From Verrucomicrobiaceae bacterium (GTDB lineage: Bacteria > Verrucomicrobiota > Verrucomicrobiia > Verrucomicrobiales > Verrucomicrobiaceae), in NCBI GenBank assembly GCA_016795465.1, contig JAEUHK010000057.1:1-32550 (forward strand): a DNA stretch of 32,550 nt, read 5' to 3'. Made by a program: the position numbers and the translations under genes. This document shows, piece after piece, positions 1-7,707 of this stretch. The notes under the pieces are model-generated. The model searched no databases and was not told where the DNA came from. It saw only the letters and a program-made list of their open reading frames with translations. Within the stretch, counting starts at the first letter, position 1; each line of letters begins with the position of its first letter.

Positions 1-1
1 C

Positions 2-211
2 CTCGGCCTGCACGACCGCAGCACCTACTACACCATCATCGAGGACGGCCACCACGACGACTACCTCGTCTGCACGAAGTGCGGCCGCATCCAGCGCCTC
101 GACATCTCCTGCCCCGTCGAGGCCCTCGAACGCGACATCGAAAAGACCAGCGGCTTCACCAAGCTCTACCACGAACTCGAATTCTACGGCCTCTGCCCGA
201 AGTGCGCTTGA
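2..211 (+). CDS. Fur-family metalloregulator, C-terminal part (5' end outside window)
   Basis: Only the last 69 codons are present; the gene runs off the left edge. The visible part is the dimerisation and metal-binding domain of a ferric-uptake-regulator family repressor. It shows an HHDDYLVCTKCG segment, matching the family pattern in which histidines and acidic residues precede a CxxCG zinc site. A second CxxC (CPKC) sits at the very C-terminus after the typical 'FYGLCPKC' ending. Two CxxC pairs suggest a structural zinc site as in Fur, Zur and PerR. The DNA-binding winged helix is not in the window, so Fur, Zur and PerR cannot be told apart. The stop is TGA at 209-211. An inverted repeat begins directly after it. 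Confidence 0.9.
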   Translation, partial: LGLHDRSTYYTIIEDGHHDDYLVCTKCGRIQRLDISCPVEALERDIEKTSGFTKLYHELEFYGLCPKCA

Positions 212-302
212 GGCGCAGGGCGCATAGAGCATAGAGCAGGGCGATTGAGGCACTCGATGGCGTTATTTTCCTGCTGGCGCTGGGCTCTCTGCGCCCTGCG
301 CC
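212..302. repeat. Inverted repeat overlapping the methyltransferase 3' end
   Basis: A 19-nt arm at 212-230 (GGCGCAGGGCGCATAGAGC) matches the reverse complement of 284-302 with one mismatch. The right arm lies inside the minus-strand methyltransferase CDS and encodes part of its low-complexity tail (KAQGAESPAPAGK). The left arm also contains a short tandem repetition of CATAGAG. It may act as a terminator-like structure between two convergent genes. There is no T-tract, and the long 53-nt spacer argues for a dispersed repeat rather than a simple terminator. Confidence 0.6.
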
Positions 303-970
303 TTGCCGAAGAACATGAGGTGCTGCCATGGCAGGCCGTCGAACTCTCGACGCAGCGCGAAGCCGTTGGCGTTCATCTCCTTGTGGATCTGCTCCTTGCT
401 CATCTTGTGCTCCGGCTTGATCGGCACGGTCTCGTCCTCAGCACGGAATTCGACCAGCACGAGCTGCCCATCGGGTTTCAAAGCCGCACGCATGGCTGCC
501 AGCATCTGCACGGGATGCGAGAACTCATGGTAAACATCTACTAACAGGATCATGTCGCAGGTGTTCGGCGGCAGCTTGGGATCGTGGAAGAGGCCGTTGA
601 TGGGCTCGATGTTCTTGAGGCCCTTCTTGGCGATGTTTTCACGCAGCATGGTGATCATCTCCGGCTGCACATCGACGGCGTAGATCTTGCCTTTGTCTCC
701 CACAGCCTCGGCGAGCGGGAGCGTGTGGAAGCCATTGCCGCAGCCCATGTCGCAGATCGTCATGCCGGGCTTCACCCGCAGTTCCTTGCGCATCATGGTG
801 GGAGATTCCTCCTTCTCGCGGACGCGACGCATGAGCCACTCGGCACCTTTCCAATGCATCGTCATGGCAATCGGCCTGCCCAGATACTCCGTGAGCCCCG
901 GTGGCGGCTCCTCGGCACGGAGCAGCATCGCGGGCAAAAGCAGCAGGAAGGGCAGAAGGCGTTTCATCAT
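263..970 (-). CDS. Exported class I SAM-dependent methyltransferase
   Basis: This 235-residue protein has a signal peptide (two Met, then KR and a Leu-rich stretch ending near LLRAEE, residues 1-20) followed by a Rossmann-fold methyltransferase domain. Motif I is CDMGCGNGFHTLPLA at about residues 73-87, and the acidic strand-2 end is YAVD at 97-100. Strand 4 reads DMILLVDVYHEF at about 139-150, and strand 5 is GQLVLVEFRAED at about 168-179. The sequence resembles the ubiE/Methyltransf_11-25 type proteins found with signal peptides in many Verrucomicrobia and Planctomycetes; the substrate is unknown. The C-terminal tail is low complexity and lies inside an inverted repeat. Two adjacent ATGs (970 and 967) could both start the gene, with no obvious ribosome-binding site. 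It is divergent from the WXG100-like gene. Confidence 0.85.
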   Translation of the reverse strand: MMKRLLPFLLLLPAMLLRAEEPPPGLTEYLGRPIAMTMHWKGAEWLMRRVREKEESPTMMRKELRVKPGMTICDMGCGNGFHTLPLAEAVGDKGKIYAVDVQPEMITMLRENIAKKGLKNIEPINGLFHDPKLPPNTCDMILLVDVYHEFSHPVQMLAAMRAALKPDGQLVLVEFRAEDETVPIKPEHKMSKEQIHKEMNANGFALRREFDGLPWQHLMFFGKAQGAESPAPAGK

Positions 971-1068
971 GGCATCAAACTGGTGCGGAAGGGCAAAACT
1001 TGCGGAAGTCGCCGCACGACGAAGGAAGATCGTTGCACGGCGGACGGCGGACGTTCTATGCTGCCCTC

Positions 1069-1341
1069 ATGGCCCAGGCAATCATGAATCCCGAGGAGGT
1101 CCGCCGCTTTGCCGCGGAGCTCAAACGCTTCAACACCGACATGCAGCAGCGTGCTTCCTCGCTGCAGAGCCGCTTCTCGGCGCTCGGCGAGACCTGGCAG
1201 GATGCGGAACACGAGAAGTTCGCCGCCGAATTCCTGACCACGATGAAGGCCATCAAGAAGTTCATGGAGATGAGCGAGCAGCACACGCCCTTCCTCCTCC
1301 GCAAGGCTCAGCGCATCGAGGATTACCTCAATCAGCGGTGA
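1069..1341 (+). CDS. WXG100-like small helical protein
   Basis: This 90-residue protein is predicted to be almost wholly helical, with two helices around a central turn containing W43-Q-D. The sequence around the turn (FSALGETWQDAEHEKFAAEF) matches the ESAT-6/WXG100 pattern, in which a Trp at the hairpin is followed by a small or polar residue and Gly, and helix 2 opens with a conserved aromatic. Here the Gly of WxG is Asp. Length is typical (about 100). I chose the ATG at 1069. An upstream in-frame extension to 901 would run through the divergent methyltransferase gene and has poor composition. ATG 1084 is an alternative. No ESX/T7SS ATPase lies nearby. The role is unknown, possibly secretion or a structural helical hairpin. 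Confidence 0.6.
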   Translation: MAQAIMNPEEVRRFAAELKRFNTDMQQRASSLQSRFSALGETWQDAEHEKFAAEFLTTMKAIKKFMEMSEQHTPFLLRKAQRIEDYLNQR

Positions 1342-1439
1342 GCCGAGGCTCGCGGGATGGCAAATCCTGCCTCGTGCAGCTTTCGTGATTGCCAGCGGAG
1401 CGGGCGGCGTTCTAAAACGTCATTTTCCCGACCCAACCC

Positions 1440-2771
1440 ATGTCTGCACTCTCCCGCGAAGCCACCGTCGCCCCGCCAGGATTCAATCGCTGGCTCGTTC
1501 CGCCCGCCGCCATCGCCGTGCACATGTGCATCGGCCAGGTGTATGGCTTCAGCGTCTTTAAAAAGCCGCTCGCCAAGGCGCTCGGCATCACCGCACCCTC
1601 CGCGGCGGATTGGTCAGAAGCCGATGTCGGCGTGGCTTACTCCATCGCTCTTGCCTTGCTCGGGCTATCCGCAGCCGTATTTGGCAAATGGGTGGAGCGC
1701 AGCGGACCGCGTAAAACGATGCTCGCCAGCATGCTGTGCTTTTGCACCGGCCTCGTGCTCGCCTCGTGTGCGGTGAAGTGGCATCAACTGTGGCTGCTGT
1801 ATGCCGGTTACGGCCTCATCGGCGGCATCGGGCTGGGTTTGGGCTACATCGCGCCGGTTTCGACACTGATGAAATGGTTCCCGGATCGCCCCGGCATGGC
1901 CACTGGCATGGCGATCATGGGATTCGGTGGCGGAGCCTTGATCGGCGGACCGCTGGCGGAGGAACTCATGAAGCGTTTTGCCTCCGCGACCTCGGTGGGA
2001 GCTCAGGAGGCCTTTTTGATCATGGCGGGGCTTTATGCCATCTCGATGCTGTTTGGAGCTTGGATCGTCCGCGTGCCCGCCGAGGGCTGGAAGCCGGCCG
2101 GATGGGAGCCAAAGGAGCATGTGAAGCCGCTCGTCACGAACGCGAACGTGGCTGTGGATGTGGCGTGGAAGACGCCGCAGTTCTGGATGCTGTGGGTGGT
2201 GCTCTGCATGAACGTCAGCGCCGGCATCGGCATCCTCGGCCAGGCCTCGCCGATGATTCAGGACATGTTTGGCGTGAGCGCCGCCGCCGGTGCGGGTTAT
2301 GTGGGCTTGCTTTCGCTGTGCAATCTGGGCGGCCGGTTCTTCTGGTCCTCATGCTCGGACTTCCTCGGGCGAAAGGTAACCTACTGCGTTTACTTCATCC
2401 TCGGCGCAGCGCTTTACATGAGCGTGCCGTGGACGCAAGGGCAGGGGAATGTGACGCTCTTCGTCATCGTCACCGGCCTCATCCTCACGATGTATGGCGG
2501 CGGCTTTGCCACGATTCCGGCTTATCTGCGCGATCTTTTCGGCAGTTATCAAGTCGGTGCCATTCATGGCCGCCTCATCACCGCGTGGTCGCTCGCGGCT
2601 ATCATCGGGCCGCAGCTCGTGGACCGTCTCTCGGTAGCGAACAAAAAAGTCCTGCCCGCTGCTCAAGCCTATAACTCGATCTTCCACATCATGGTCGGCC
2701 TGCTCGTCGTGGGCCTCATCGCGAACCTGCTCGTGCGTCCGGTGGACGCGAAGTATCACGTCAAAAGCTAA
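1440..2771 (+). CDS. MFS transporter, OFA (oxalate/formate antiporter-like) family
   Basis: This is a 443-residue inner-membrane protein with about 12 hydrophobic segments. Diagnostic OFA-family signatures are present. An N-terminal 'GQVYGFSVFKKPL' follows the first membrane segment. The loop 'KWFPDRPGMATGMAIMGFGGG', at about residues 143-163, is the typical (R/K)WFPDRRGLA-TGxxxxGFGxG motif. A 'GGRFFWSSCSDFLGRK' motif lies at the start of the second half. Family members carry oxalate/formate, other small carboxylates, or unknown substrates, so the substrate cannot be fixed here. It is followed 12 nt later by a 46-residue one-helix protein, the usual partner of this subfamily, which supports a two-subunit transporter. 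No clear Shine-Dalgarno precedes the ATG. Confidence 0.9.
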   Translation: MSALSREATVAPPGFNRWLVPPAAIAVHMCIGQVYGFSVFKKPLAKALGITAPSAADWSEADVGVAYSIALALLGLSAAVFGKWVERSGPRKTMLASMLCFCTGLVLASCAVKWHQLWLLYAGYGLIGGIGLGLGYIAPVSTLMKWFPDRPGMATGMAIMGFGGGALIGGPLAEELMKRFASATSVGAQEAFLIMAGLYAISMLFGAWIVRVPAEGWKPAGWEPKEHVKPLVTNANVAVDVAWKTPQFWMLWVVLCMNVSAGIGILGQASPMIQDMFGVSAAAGAGYVGLLSLCNLGGRFFWSSCSDFLGRKVTYCVYFILGAALYMSVPWTQGQGNVTLFVIVTGLILTMYGGGFATIPAYLRDLFGSYQVGAIHGRLITAWSLAAIIGPQLVDRLSVANKKVLPAAQAYNSIFHIMVGLLVVGLIANLLVRPVDAKYHVKS

Positions 2772-2783
2772 CTCATCCCGCTC

Positions 2784-2924
2784 ATGCAAAGCATCCGTCT
2801 TCTCATCGCCTGGATCTGGGTCGCCGTGCCGCTCGGCTGGGGCGTGTATCAGTCCGTGAACAAATCCCTGCCGCTCTTCGGCGGTGCGATCAAGCCAGCG
2901 CCTGCCACCGCGCCGGTGAAGTAG
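2784..2924 (+). CDS. Small one-TM companion protein of the OFA-type MFS transporter
   Basis: This is a 46-residue ORF starting 12 nt after the transporter stop. It has one membrane segment (about residues 4-24; LLIAWIWVAVPLGWGVYQSV) and a short Pro/Ala-rich tail ending in Lys. Tiny proteins with a 'W(I/V)xVxxPLxWGV' core commonly sit directly downstream of OFA-family MFS genes and are annotated as an MFS transporter small subunit. The position and motif fit that exactly. I infer it associates with the transporter in the membrane, for assembly or stability. Experimental function is, to my knowledge, not well described. Codon use and GC content match the upstream gene, and the two are very probably cotranscribed. 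Confidence 0.75.
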   Translation: MQSIRLLIAWIWVAVPLGWGVYQSVNKSLPLFGGAIKPAPATAPVK

Positions 2925-3003
2925 CGCATCACATTCGCCAATCGACACGATAAGGCATTCCGATTTGCCCGCTCGCGGGGCTTCGAGTAGCAAAAGGTAT
3001 CTC

Positions 3004-4143
3004 ATGGCCACTCCACGCGATCTCATCACCTCTCCCGCCGACTTGAAGCCCTCCACCGCCTGGTCGGAGACCATCTGGGCCTACACCAGCGAGGAGCAAC
3101 TGGCCGATCACACGACCAAGGCCCGCCTTTGTGTGGCCACACTGCTGCCCTTCAAAGACCGCCAGCCAGACTGGGATGGCTTCAACAAGAGCGTTCGCTG
3201 GATGCAGCAATGCGCCGCGCATTATGGCGTGGAGATTGTCTTCGTGCTGAATGCGGACACCGGCTACATCTTCGACCTCAGCAATGATCTCTACGCCGAA
3301 GTGTTGCGTCGCTTCCGGGCGGAGTTTCCCGATCAACGCTTCATCGCGGGCGTCACCGCTCGCGGAGCAGAAAACGACAGCGCCTTCAAAGCAGAGCGCT
3401 ACTGGCCGTTGCTCGACATCGCGCAGTCGCACGACAACTGCGAGGTGATGATCATGACCTCGCGCCTGCTGAACGTGCTCGACTCCGAGCCGCGGCGCGA
3501 CGCCTACTTCCAGATCGCCGAGCACTGCACGCACCCGGCCATCGCGCATGCCTTGGAGCCTTCCTTTGTGCCGTGGGCCACGCCGTTTGATCCGTGGCTC
3601 TTCCACCAGATCGCCATGCATCCGAAGTATGTTGGCGGAAAGGTCAGCACGCTCGATGAGCCGCACTTCCACTACTGGGCGGCGATGTGCAAAGATCAGA
3701 AGCTGCCCTTCTCACCGCACAGCGGGGATGATTACGGCATCGCCTCCGCCATCAAGATGGGCCTGCCTTTGCTCATCGGTGCCGGTGTGAGTGCCTGCCC
3801 GCTCATCTGCGCCGCACGCGACATGTGGCTGCTCGATTCGGTGGCGGACAAGAAATTCAAAACCGGCACCGGCCGCTTTGATACGCGGGTGTACAAGCTC
3901 TTCGAAGCCTTCCAATCCTTTGAAGACCTCGTCTTCCGTCTCGATGACCGCATGAGTGCGTCGCCCTACAAGCACAGCACCGCGCATGTGCTGCATCAGT
4001 TGGGCCTCATCGAGTCGCCGGAGGCTCATCCGGACTGCAAAGACCTCCGCAGAGCCGATGAAGCTCAACGCATGACCGAGGCGCTGCGTCGTCCGCGGCG
4101 TATCGCCGAGAAGCTGGGCATCCCGTTCTTCAAGACGGTTTGA
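3004..4143 (+). CDS. Dihydrodipicolinate synthase (DapA)-like family protein, long form
   Basis: This is a 379-residue protein related to the class I aldolase/N-acetylneuraminate lyase superfamily. The segment HPKYVGGKVSTLDE (about 206-219) aligns with the DapA 'GIKEATGD' strand, which makes K213 the likely Schiff-base lysine. The (beta/alpha)8-like start is 'RLCVATLLPFKDRQPDWDGF' (41-60), equivalent to the DapA 'TPF...D...'. It is about 85 residues longer than DapA (about 290), with an extra N-terminal 40 residues and a C-terminal helical region. It is therefore probably not the lysine-pathway enzyme but a relative found in Planctomycetes and Verrucomicrobia, perhaps a sugar-acid aldolase or dehydratase. 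I used the ATG at 3004, preceded by AAAAGG. An in-frame start 39 nt upstream lacks support. Confidence 0.75.
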   Translation: MATPRDLITSPADLKPSTAWSETIWAYTSEEQLADHTTKARLCVATLLPFKDRQPDWDGFNKSVRWMQQCAAHYGVEIVFVLNADTGYIFDLSNDLYAEVLRRFRAEFPDQRFIAGVTARGAENDSAFKAERYWPLLDIAQSHDNCEVMIMTSRLLNVLDSEPRRDAYFQIAEHCTHPAIAHALEPSFVPWATPFDPWLFHQIAMHPKYVGGKVSTLDEPHFHYWAAMCKDQKLPFSPHSGDDYGIASAIKMGLPLLIGAGVSACPLICAARDMWLLDSVADKKFKTGTGRFDTRVYKLFEAFQSFEDLVFRLDDRMSASPYKHSTAHVLHQLGLIESPEAHPDCKDLRRADEAQRMTEALRRPRRIAEKLGIPFFKTV

Positions 4144-4145
4144 GT

Positions 4146-5027
4146 TCACCGCCACCGGAGCGGCACCTTCACGCCATTCCACGCGTGATCAGCCTGATGC
4201 GCGTGCGTGGTCGCTTCGGCACCTTCTGCTGTGAGGCGCAGCATCGTCCAACCGGTCGTCGAGGTCTTTTTGTCGGCCACATACGACGTGGCAGGTGTGT
4301 TCAGGATGTGGATGCCCTCGTGCTCAAAGAAGTTCCGGTGATGGATGTGACCGTGGATGTAGGCTTTGACGTGCTTGCGGGTCGAAAGTGCCCGCCACAG
4401 CGGCTCGGAGTCCTCGAGACCACCGGGGAAGTGCAGCGGTTCGCCGCCGAGACGCGGATTGTGATGGGCAAAGAGCAGCGCAGGCTTGTCCGCGTGCGTA
4501 TTGAGCAGCTTCACCAGCCAGTCGATCTGCGCCGGACCGAGCAGACCTTGCGTCACCATGGTGGCTTTGAGTGAATCGAGCAGGAACAGGTTCACGCCCG
4601 GAAGCTCAACCATGCTGACGAACTTTGATTCCACCGCGGAGGACGATTCCTTCATCACGTCGTAAAACACCGCGCGGTCATCGTGATTCCCCATCGTGAG
4701 ATGCAGCGGCAGTCCTGCCGCCTGCAACGGTGCGATCAGCTTCGCAAAACGCTCGTAATCGCCCCGCCTGCCATCTTTGAGCGCGAGGTCGCCATTGATG
4801 ATCACCGCGGCAGGGCGCTTCGGCAGCGCGAGCAGCCACTCGATGGTGCTGCGCAGATTGGCCGGAATGGCCGCATCGGCCGCTTGCTGGGCACCGATGT
4901 GCGTGTCGTTCAAAATGGCAATCAAGCCCTCATCGACTTCCGCGCCCGCCGCAGGCAGTTGTGAAAGGGCCATGGCGGCTCCGAGTTGGGTGATGAACTG
5001 ACGGCGGGAGGTGAGATGAACAGGCAT
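4146..5027 (-). CDS. Tat-exported calcineurin-like metallophosphoesterase
   Basis: This is a 293-residue protein. The N-terminus carries a twin-arginine signal (TSRRQFITQLGAAMALSQLPAAGA, cleavage near residue 29), so it is exported folded. The full metallophosphatase motif set is present: D41-x-H43 (NDTHIG), G79-D80 (NGDLA), G113-N-H-D116, H188 (FAHHNP) and G226-H-I-H229. These ligands bind a two-metal centre. The order and length resemble class III cyclic-nucleotide phosphodiesterase/CpdA-like enzymes, but the exported location suggests a periplasmic phosphodiester or nucleotide substrate. The stop lies 2 bases beyond the convergent DapA-like gene. It is divergent from the DMFase-like Tat protein with only 41 nt between starts. 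Confidence 0.88.
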   Translation of the reverse strand: MPVHLTSRRQFITQLGAAMALSQLPAAGAEVDEGLIAILNDTHIGAQQAADAAIPANLRSTIEWLLALPKRPAAVIINGDLALKDGRRGDYERFAKLIAPLQAAGLPLHLTMGNHDDRAVFYDVMKESSSAVESKFVSMVELPGVNLFLLDSLKATMVTQGLLGPAQIDWLVKLLNTHADKPALLFAHHNPRLGGEPLHFPGGLEDSEPLWRALSTRKHVKAYIHGHIHHRNFFEHEGIHILNTPATSYVADKKTSTTGWTMLRLTAEGAEATTHAHQADHAWNGVKVPLRWR

Positions 5028-5068
5028 GCGCTGCTATACGCCCGCGGCTCGGTGCGTATTGCTCGATC

Positions 5069-6574
5069 ATGGATCGCCGCGATTTCCTCAAAACCTCCGC
5101 CGCCGCTGGCGTGGCGCACACTTTTGTCTCTGCGAAAGCCGCCACGCCTCGCCAGTCCGATCTCATCAAGCTGGAGAATGCCAAACAGGGCACCACGGCA
5201 TGGCAGCTCACCCGCGTGATGCCGGATGGCGGCAAGGCTTACCGCACGTCGTTGATCGAAGGCTACTGTTCGAAGCAATCGGTGAAGGCTGGTGAGCCGA
5301 TCGACATCTTCGTGAGCACGAAACCCGCGTCGAAATTCTCCATCGATATCTTCCGCATGGGCTACTACGACGGCGCTGGATCGCGTTTGATGACCAAGCT
5401 GGGGCCATTCGAAGGCATCGAGCAGCCCGTGCCCGAAATGGAAGACAAACGCCTCCGTGAATGCCAGTGGAAGGCCTCCACGACGCTCACGATCCCATCC
5501 GACTGGCCCAGCGGCGTCTATCTTGGCAAGCTCACCACATTGCCCGAAGCCGCGGACAAGCCTTACTGGGAGAGCTACATCGTCTTCATCGTCAAAGACG
5601 ATCGGCCTGCCGATATTCTCTTCCAATGCAGCGACAACACCTGGCAGGCCTACAACCGCTGGCCGGTGAATGAATCGCTCTACACCGATCCGCGTGCGGC
5701 GCATGCGCCGGGTGTGAGCGTGAGCTTTGACCGGCCTTACGGCAAGTATGTGCAGATCTTGGAAAACCCGCTCAGCATTGGTAGTGGCGAGTTTTTGCTG
5801 TGGGAATACCCGCTTTGCTACTGGCTCGAAAAAGAAGGCTATGATGTCACCTACTGCTCAAACGTGGACAACCTCGATCCGGCGAATTTGAGCCGTGTGA
5901 AGACGATGATCAGCATCGGTCACGATGAGTATTGGGATGTGCGGCAGTTTCAAAACGTGAAACAAGCCATCGCCGGAGGCTTGAGCGTGCTCTGGCTCTC
6001 TGCGAACGATGTGTACATGGTCACGCCCTTCACGCCGAATGCGAAAGGCGATGCCAACCGGCGGCTCACGCGGGAGACCTGCTATGGCGAATTCCGCGAG
6101 GAGGAGAAGGAAGCATATTCGAAGGTGCTCGGGCCATTCGAAAATCCCGGTCCTGATGAACGCGAGATCATCGGCGCACGCACCACCGTGCCCTTCAATG
6201 GCGGTGGCGACTGGACCTGTGCGAAGCCGGATCACTGGCTCTTCGAAGGCACGGGTATGAAAAAGGGCGACAGCATTCCCGGCCTCGTCGGCTGGGAATT
6301 TCACGGCGATCCCGACACGGCTCGCGAAGGTCTCGAAGTCGTCGCCGAAGGCAACGTGTGGGCCAGTGGCACGCGACTGGGCAAATACGCGGCCACCGTT
6401 TTCGAAGGACCGAACAAAAACATCGTCTTCAATGCCACCACCATCTTCTGGGCGCAGGGTCTCAGCGATCCTCCGGGTCACATGATCCCGTGGAGCCACT
6501 TCTCACGGCCGCATGGACCTGATGAACGCGTTCAGCGCATCACCAAGAATGCGCTGAAACGAGCCATCGGGTGA
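5069..6574 (+). CDS. Tat-exported N,N-dimethylformamidase large-subunit-like protein
   Basis: This is a 501-residue protein with a clear twin-arginine signal (MDRRDFLKTSAAAGVAHTF...). The body matches the domain of the N,N-dimethylformamidase beta subunit family. A beta-sandwich segment at about 60-175 has 'DIFRMGYYDGAGSRLM'. A core at about 180-500 has 'CSDNTWQAYNRW' (187-198) and 'ISIGHDEYWD' (281-290). The characterised enzyme binds one iron through two Tyr and one Glu; Y195 and Y288 are plausible Tyr ligands, but I cannot place the Glu with certainty. At 501 residues it is shorter than the characterised beta subunit (about 760), and no small alpha-subunit gene adjoins it. Amide hydrolysis is possible but the substrate is unknown. 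Many such paralogs occur in Verrucomicrobia and soil bacteria. Confidence 0.8.
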   Translation: MDRRDFLKTSAAAGVAHTFVSAKAATPRQSDLIKLENAKQGTTAWQLTRVMPDGGKAYRTSLIEGYCSKQSVKAGEPIDIFVSTKPASKFSIDIFRMGYYDGAGSRLMTKLGPFEGIEQPVPEMEDKRLRECQWKASTTLTIPSDWPSGVYLGKLTTLPEAADKPYWESYIVFIVKDDRPADILFQCSDNTWQAYNRWPVNESLYTDPRAAHAPGVSVSFDRPYGKYVQILENPLSIGSGEFLLWEYPLCYWLEKEGYDVTYCSNVDNLDPANLSRVKTMISIGHDEYWDVRQFQNVKQAIAGGLSVLWLSANDVYMVTPFTPNAKGDANRRLTRETCYGEFREEEKEAYSKVLGPFENPGPDEREIIGARTTVPFNGGGDWTCAKPDHWLFEGTGMKKGDSIPGLVGWEFHGDPDTAREGLEVVAEGNVWASGTRLGKYAATVFEGPNKNIVFNATTIFWAQGLSDPPGHMIPWSHFSRPHGPDERVQRITKNALKRAIG

Positions 6575-6576
6575 TT

Positions 6577-6915
6577 TTACCATGACGAACCGCAGTCACG
6601 ACAACCGGCCACGCTCCGCAGGTAGAGATAGCCCTCGGCTTCGCCGGATTCGAGTTCGATGGGCACGCGTTCGTATTCACCACCTGCCACATCCTCCAAA
6701 ACATCCAGTTTAGCCAAGCCGGGCGGATCGACATCCCAAAGCTCACCTTCGATGGCGAGACCGTTTTCGGCCTTCACCATGCCGGGATAGCCACCGAGGT
6801 CGAACATGCGGTAAACGGGCTTTGTCCTCGTCACGCCGACAAAGCGCTGCGAGTCGATCCAATGATGGTTTTCGCCTCCACGCTTCAGCGTGCCATACAC
6901 AAACACGCGAGTCAT
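6577..6915 (-). CDS. Gamma-glutamylcyclotransferase-like (AIG2/YtfP) family protein
   Basis: This is a 112-residue cytoplasmic protein of the GGCT fold. The N-terminal substrate loop is VFVYGTLKRGG (4-14). 'AIEGELWDVD' (54-63) carries the likely catalytic acid, E58, and is followed by 'LDVLED' (70-75), as in YtfP/GGACT-type proteins. Such enzymes release 5-oxoproline from gamma-glutamyl amines or peptides; many bacterial members are uncharacterised. The C-terminus has a CxxC pair (C105, C108). The start ATG overlaps the stop of the upstream lipoate-ligase-like gene (ATGA at 6912-6915 on the minus strand), and a GGAGG lies about 10 nt upstream. This is one of few clear ribosome-binding sites here and supports translational coupling. 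Confidence 0.85.
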   Translation of the reverse strand: MTRVFVYGTLKRGGENHHWIDSQRFVGVTRTKPVYRMFDLGGYPGMVKAENGLAIEGELWDVDPPGLAKLDVLEDVAGGEYERVPIELESGEAEGYLYLRSVAGCRDCGSSW

Positions 6916-7592
6916 CCCAACTCATCCTCCCGTTCGGCGAGCCATGAAGGCAGTTGGTAGCGTTTGAGTTTCAGTTCATCCGCACGAAGGCGCATCGCAG
7001 CAGGCATTTGAGGCTCGATGAGCACATTCGAGGCCAGTTGAGCGGCCCATCGAGGCCAGAAGGCTTCGTTGATCATCACGTTTTGCACGCTGCCCTGATG
7101 CAGCAGACCCAGCTTGCCGCGACGCTGTCCTGCACCGGCGATCTTCACCTTGCCACGCACCACGTCATGCAGGGCAGGGGCCACGAAGCAGAAGGGGTTT
7201 TCGATCAAATCCTCCGGCCCGGCGAGCCTGCATCCGCTGAAACCCGCGACGACAAGGGCCTGCGCGAGAGATTCGTGAATGAAGCGGTAGCTATCGAGAG
7301 GCCGCGTCTCTGCCCACGGATGGCCGCCCGGCACGATGACGGAGTAGGTGAAGTCGTTTTCATGCAGCACCACGCCGCCACCGGTCCACCGCCGCACCAC
7401 CGGCCATCCAGGCAAGGCCTCCGCGAGCTTCGGCAGGCTCTGCGCATAGCCGATGGTCACCGTGGGCCTGTCCCAGCGATACACTCGCAGCACCGCATCC
7501 TGGCTCTGCTCCAGCCACGCCTGGTCCGCAGCCATGTTCCAGGCCCCGTCGTGCGGTTCAGGATCAAAATGGAGGATGAGTCGGTCAAACAT
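6912..7592 (-). CDS. Lipoate-protein ligase A-like enzyme (BPL/LPL catalytic domain)
   Basis: This is a 226-residue protein with the biotin/lipoate ligase fold. The signature RRWTGGGVVLHENDFTYSV (67-85) matches the RR-x-(T/S)-GGG-x-V-x-H motif that binds the lipoyl chain. 'KVKIAGAGQRR' (148-158) contains the catalytic-type lysine, K150, of lipoate ligases and octanoyl transferases (K-x-x-G-x-(A)-Q-R). The C-terminal accessory domain of E. coli LplA is absent, as in LipM/LipL-type short enzymes. It likely transfers lipoate or octanoate to 2-oxoacid dehydrogenase E2 or GcvH subunits. AAAGGA lies about 9 nt before the ATG. It forms a two-gene operon with the GGCT-like gene. Octanoyltransferase activity cannot be excluded. 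Confidence 0.85.
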   Translation of the reverse strand: MFDRLILHFDPEPHDGAWNMAADQAWLEQSQDAVLRVYRWDRPTVTIGYAQSLPKLAEALPGWPVVRRWTGGGVVLHENDFTYSVIVPGGHPWAETRPLDSYRFIHESLAQALVVAGFSGCRLAGPEDLIENPFCFVAPALHDVVRGKVKIAGAGQRRGKLGLLHQGSVQNVMINEAFWPRWAAQLASNVLIEPQMPAAMRLRADELKLKRYQLPSWLAEREDELG

Positions 7593-7707
7593 GGTTTGGA
7601 TTCCTTTGAACGATAGTCATCAAAATGCGAGGACGGCTTTGCGCTGAAATTGGTCGTTGATTGGCAATGGGCAGGCGAGGTAGGATTTTCAGGATTGCCG
7701 TTTGTTC

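Noticed and set aside
901..1068. N-terminal extension of the WXG100-like protein
   Set aside because: It would overlap the start of the divergent methyltransferase and has a composition unlike the helical core. ATG 1069 gives the usual family length.
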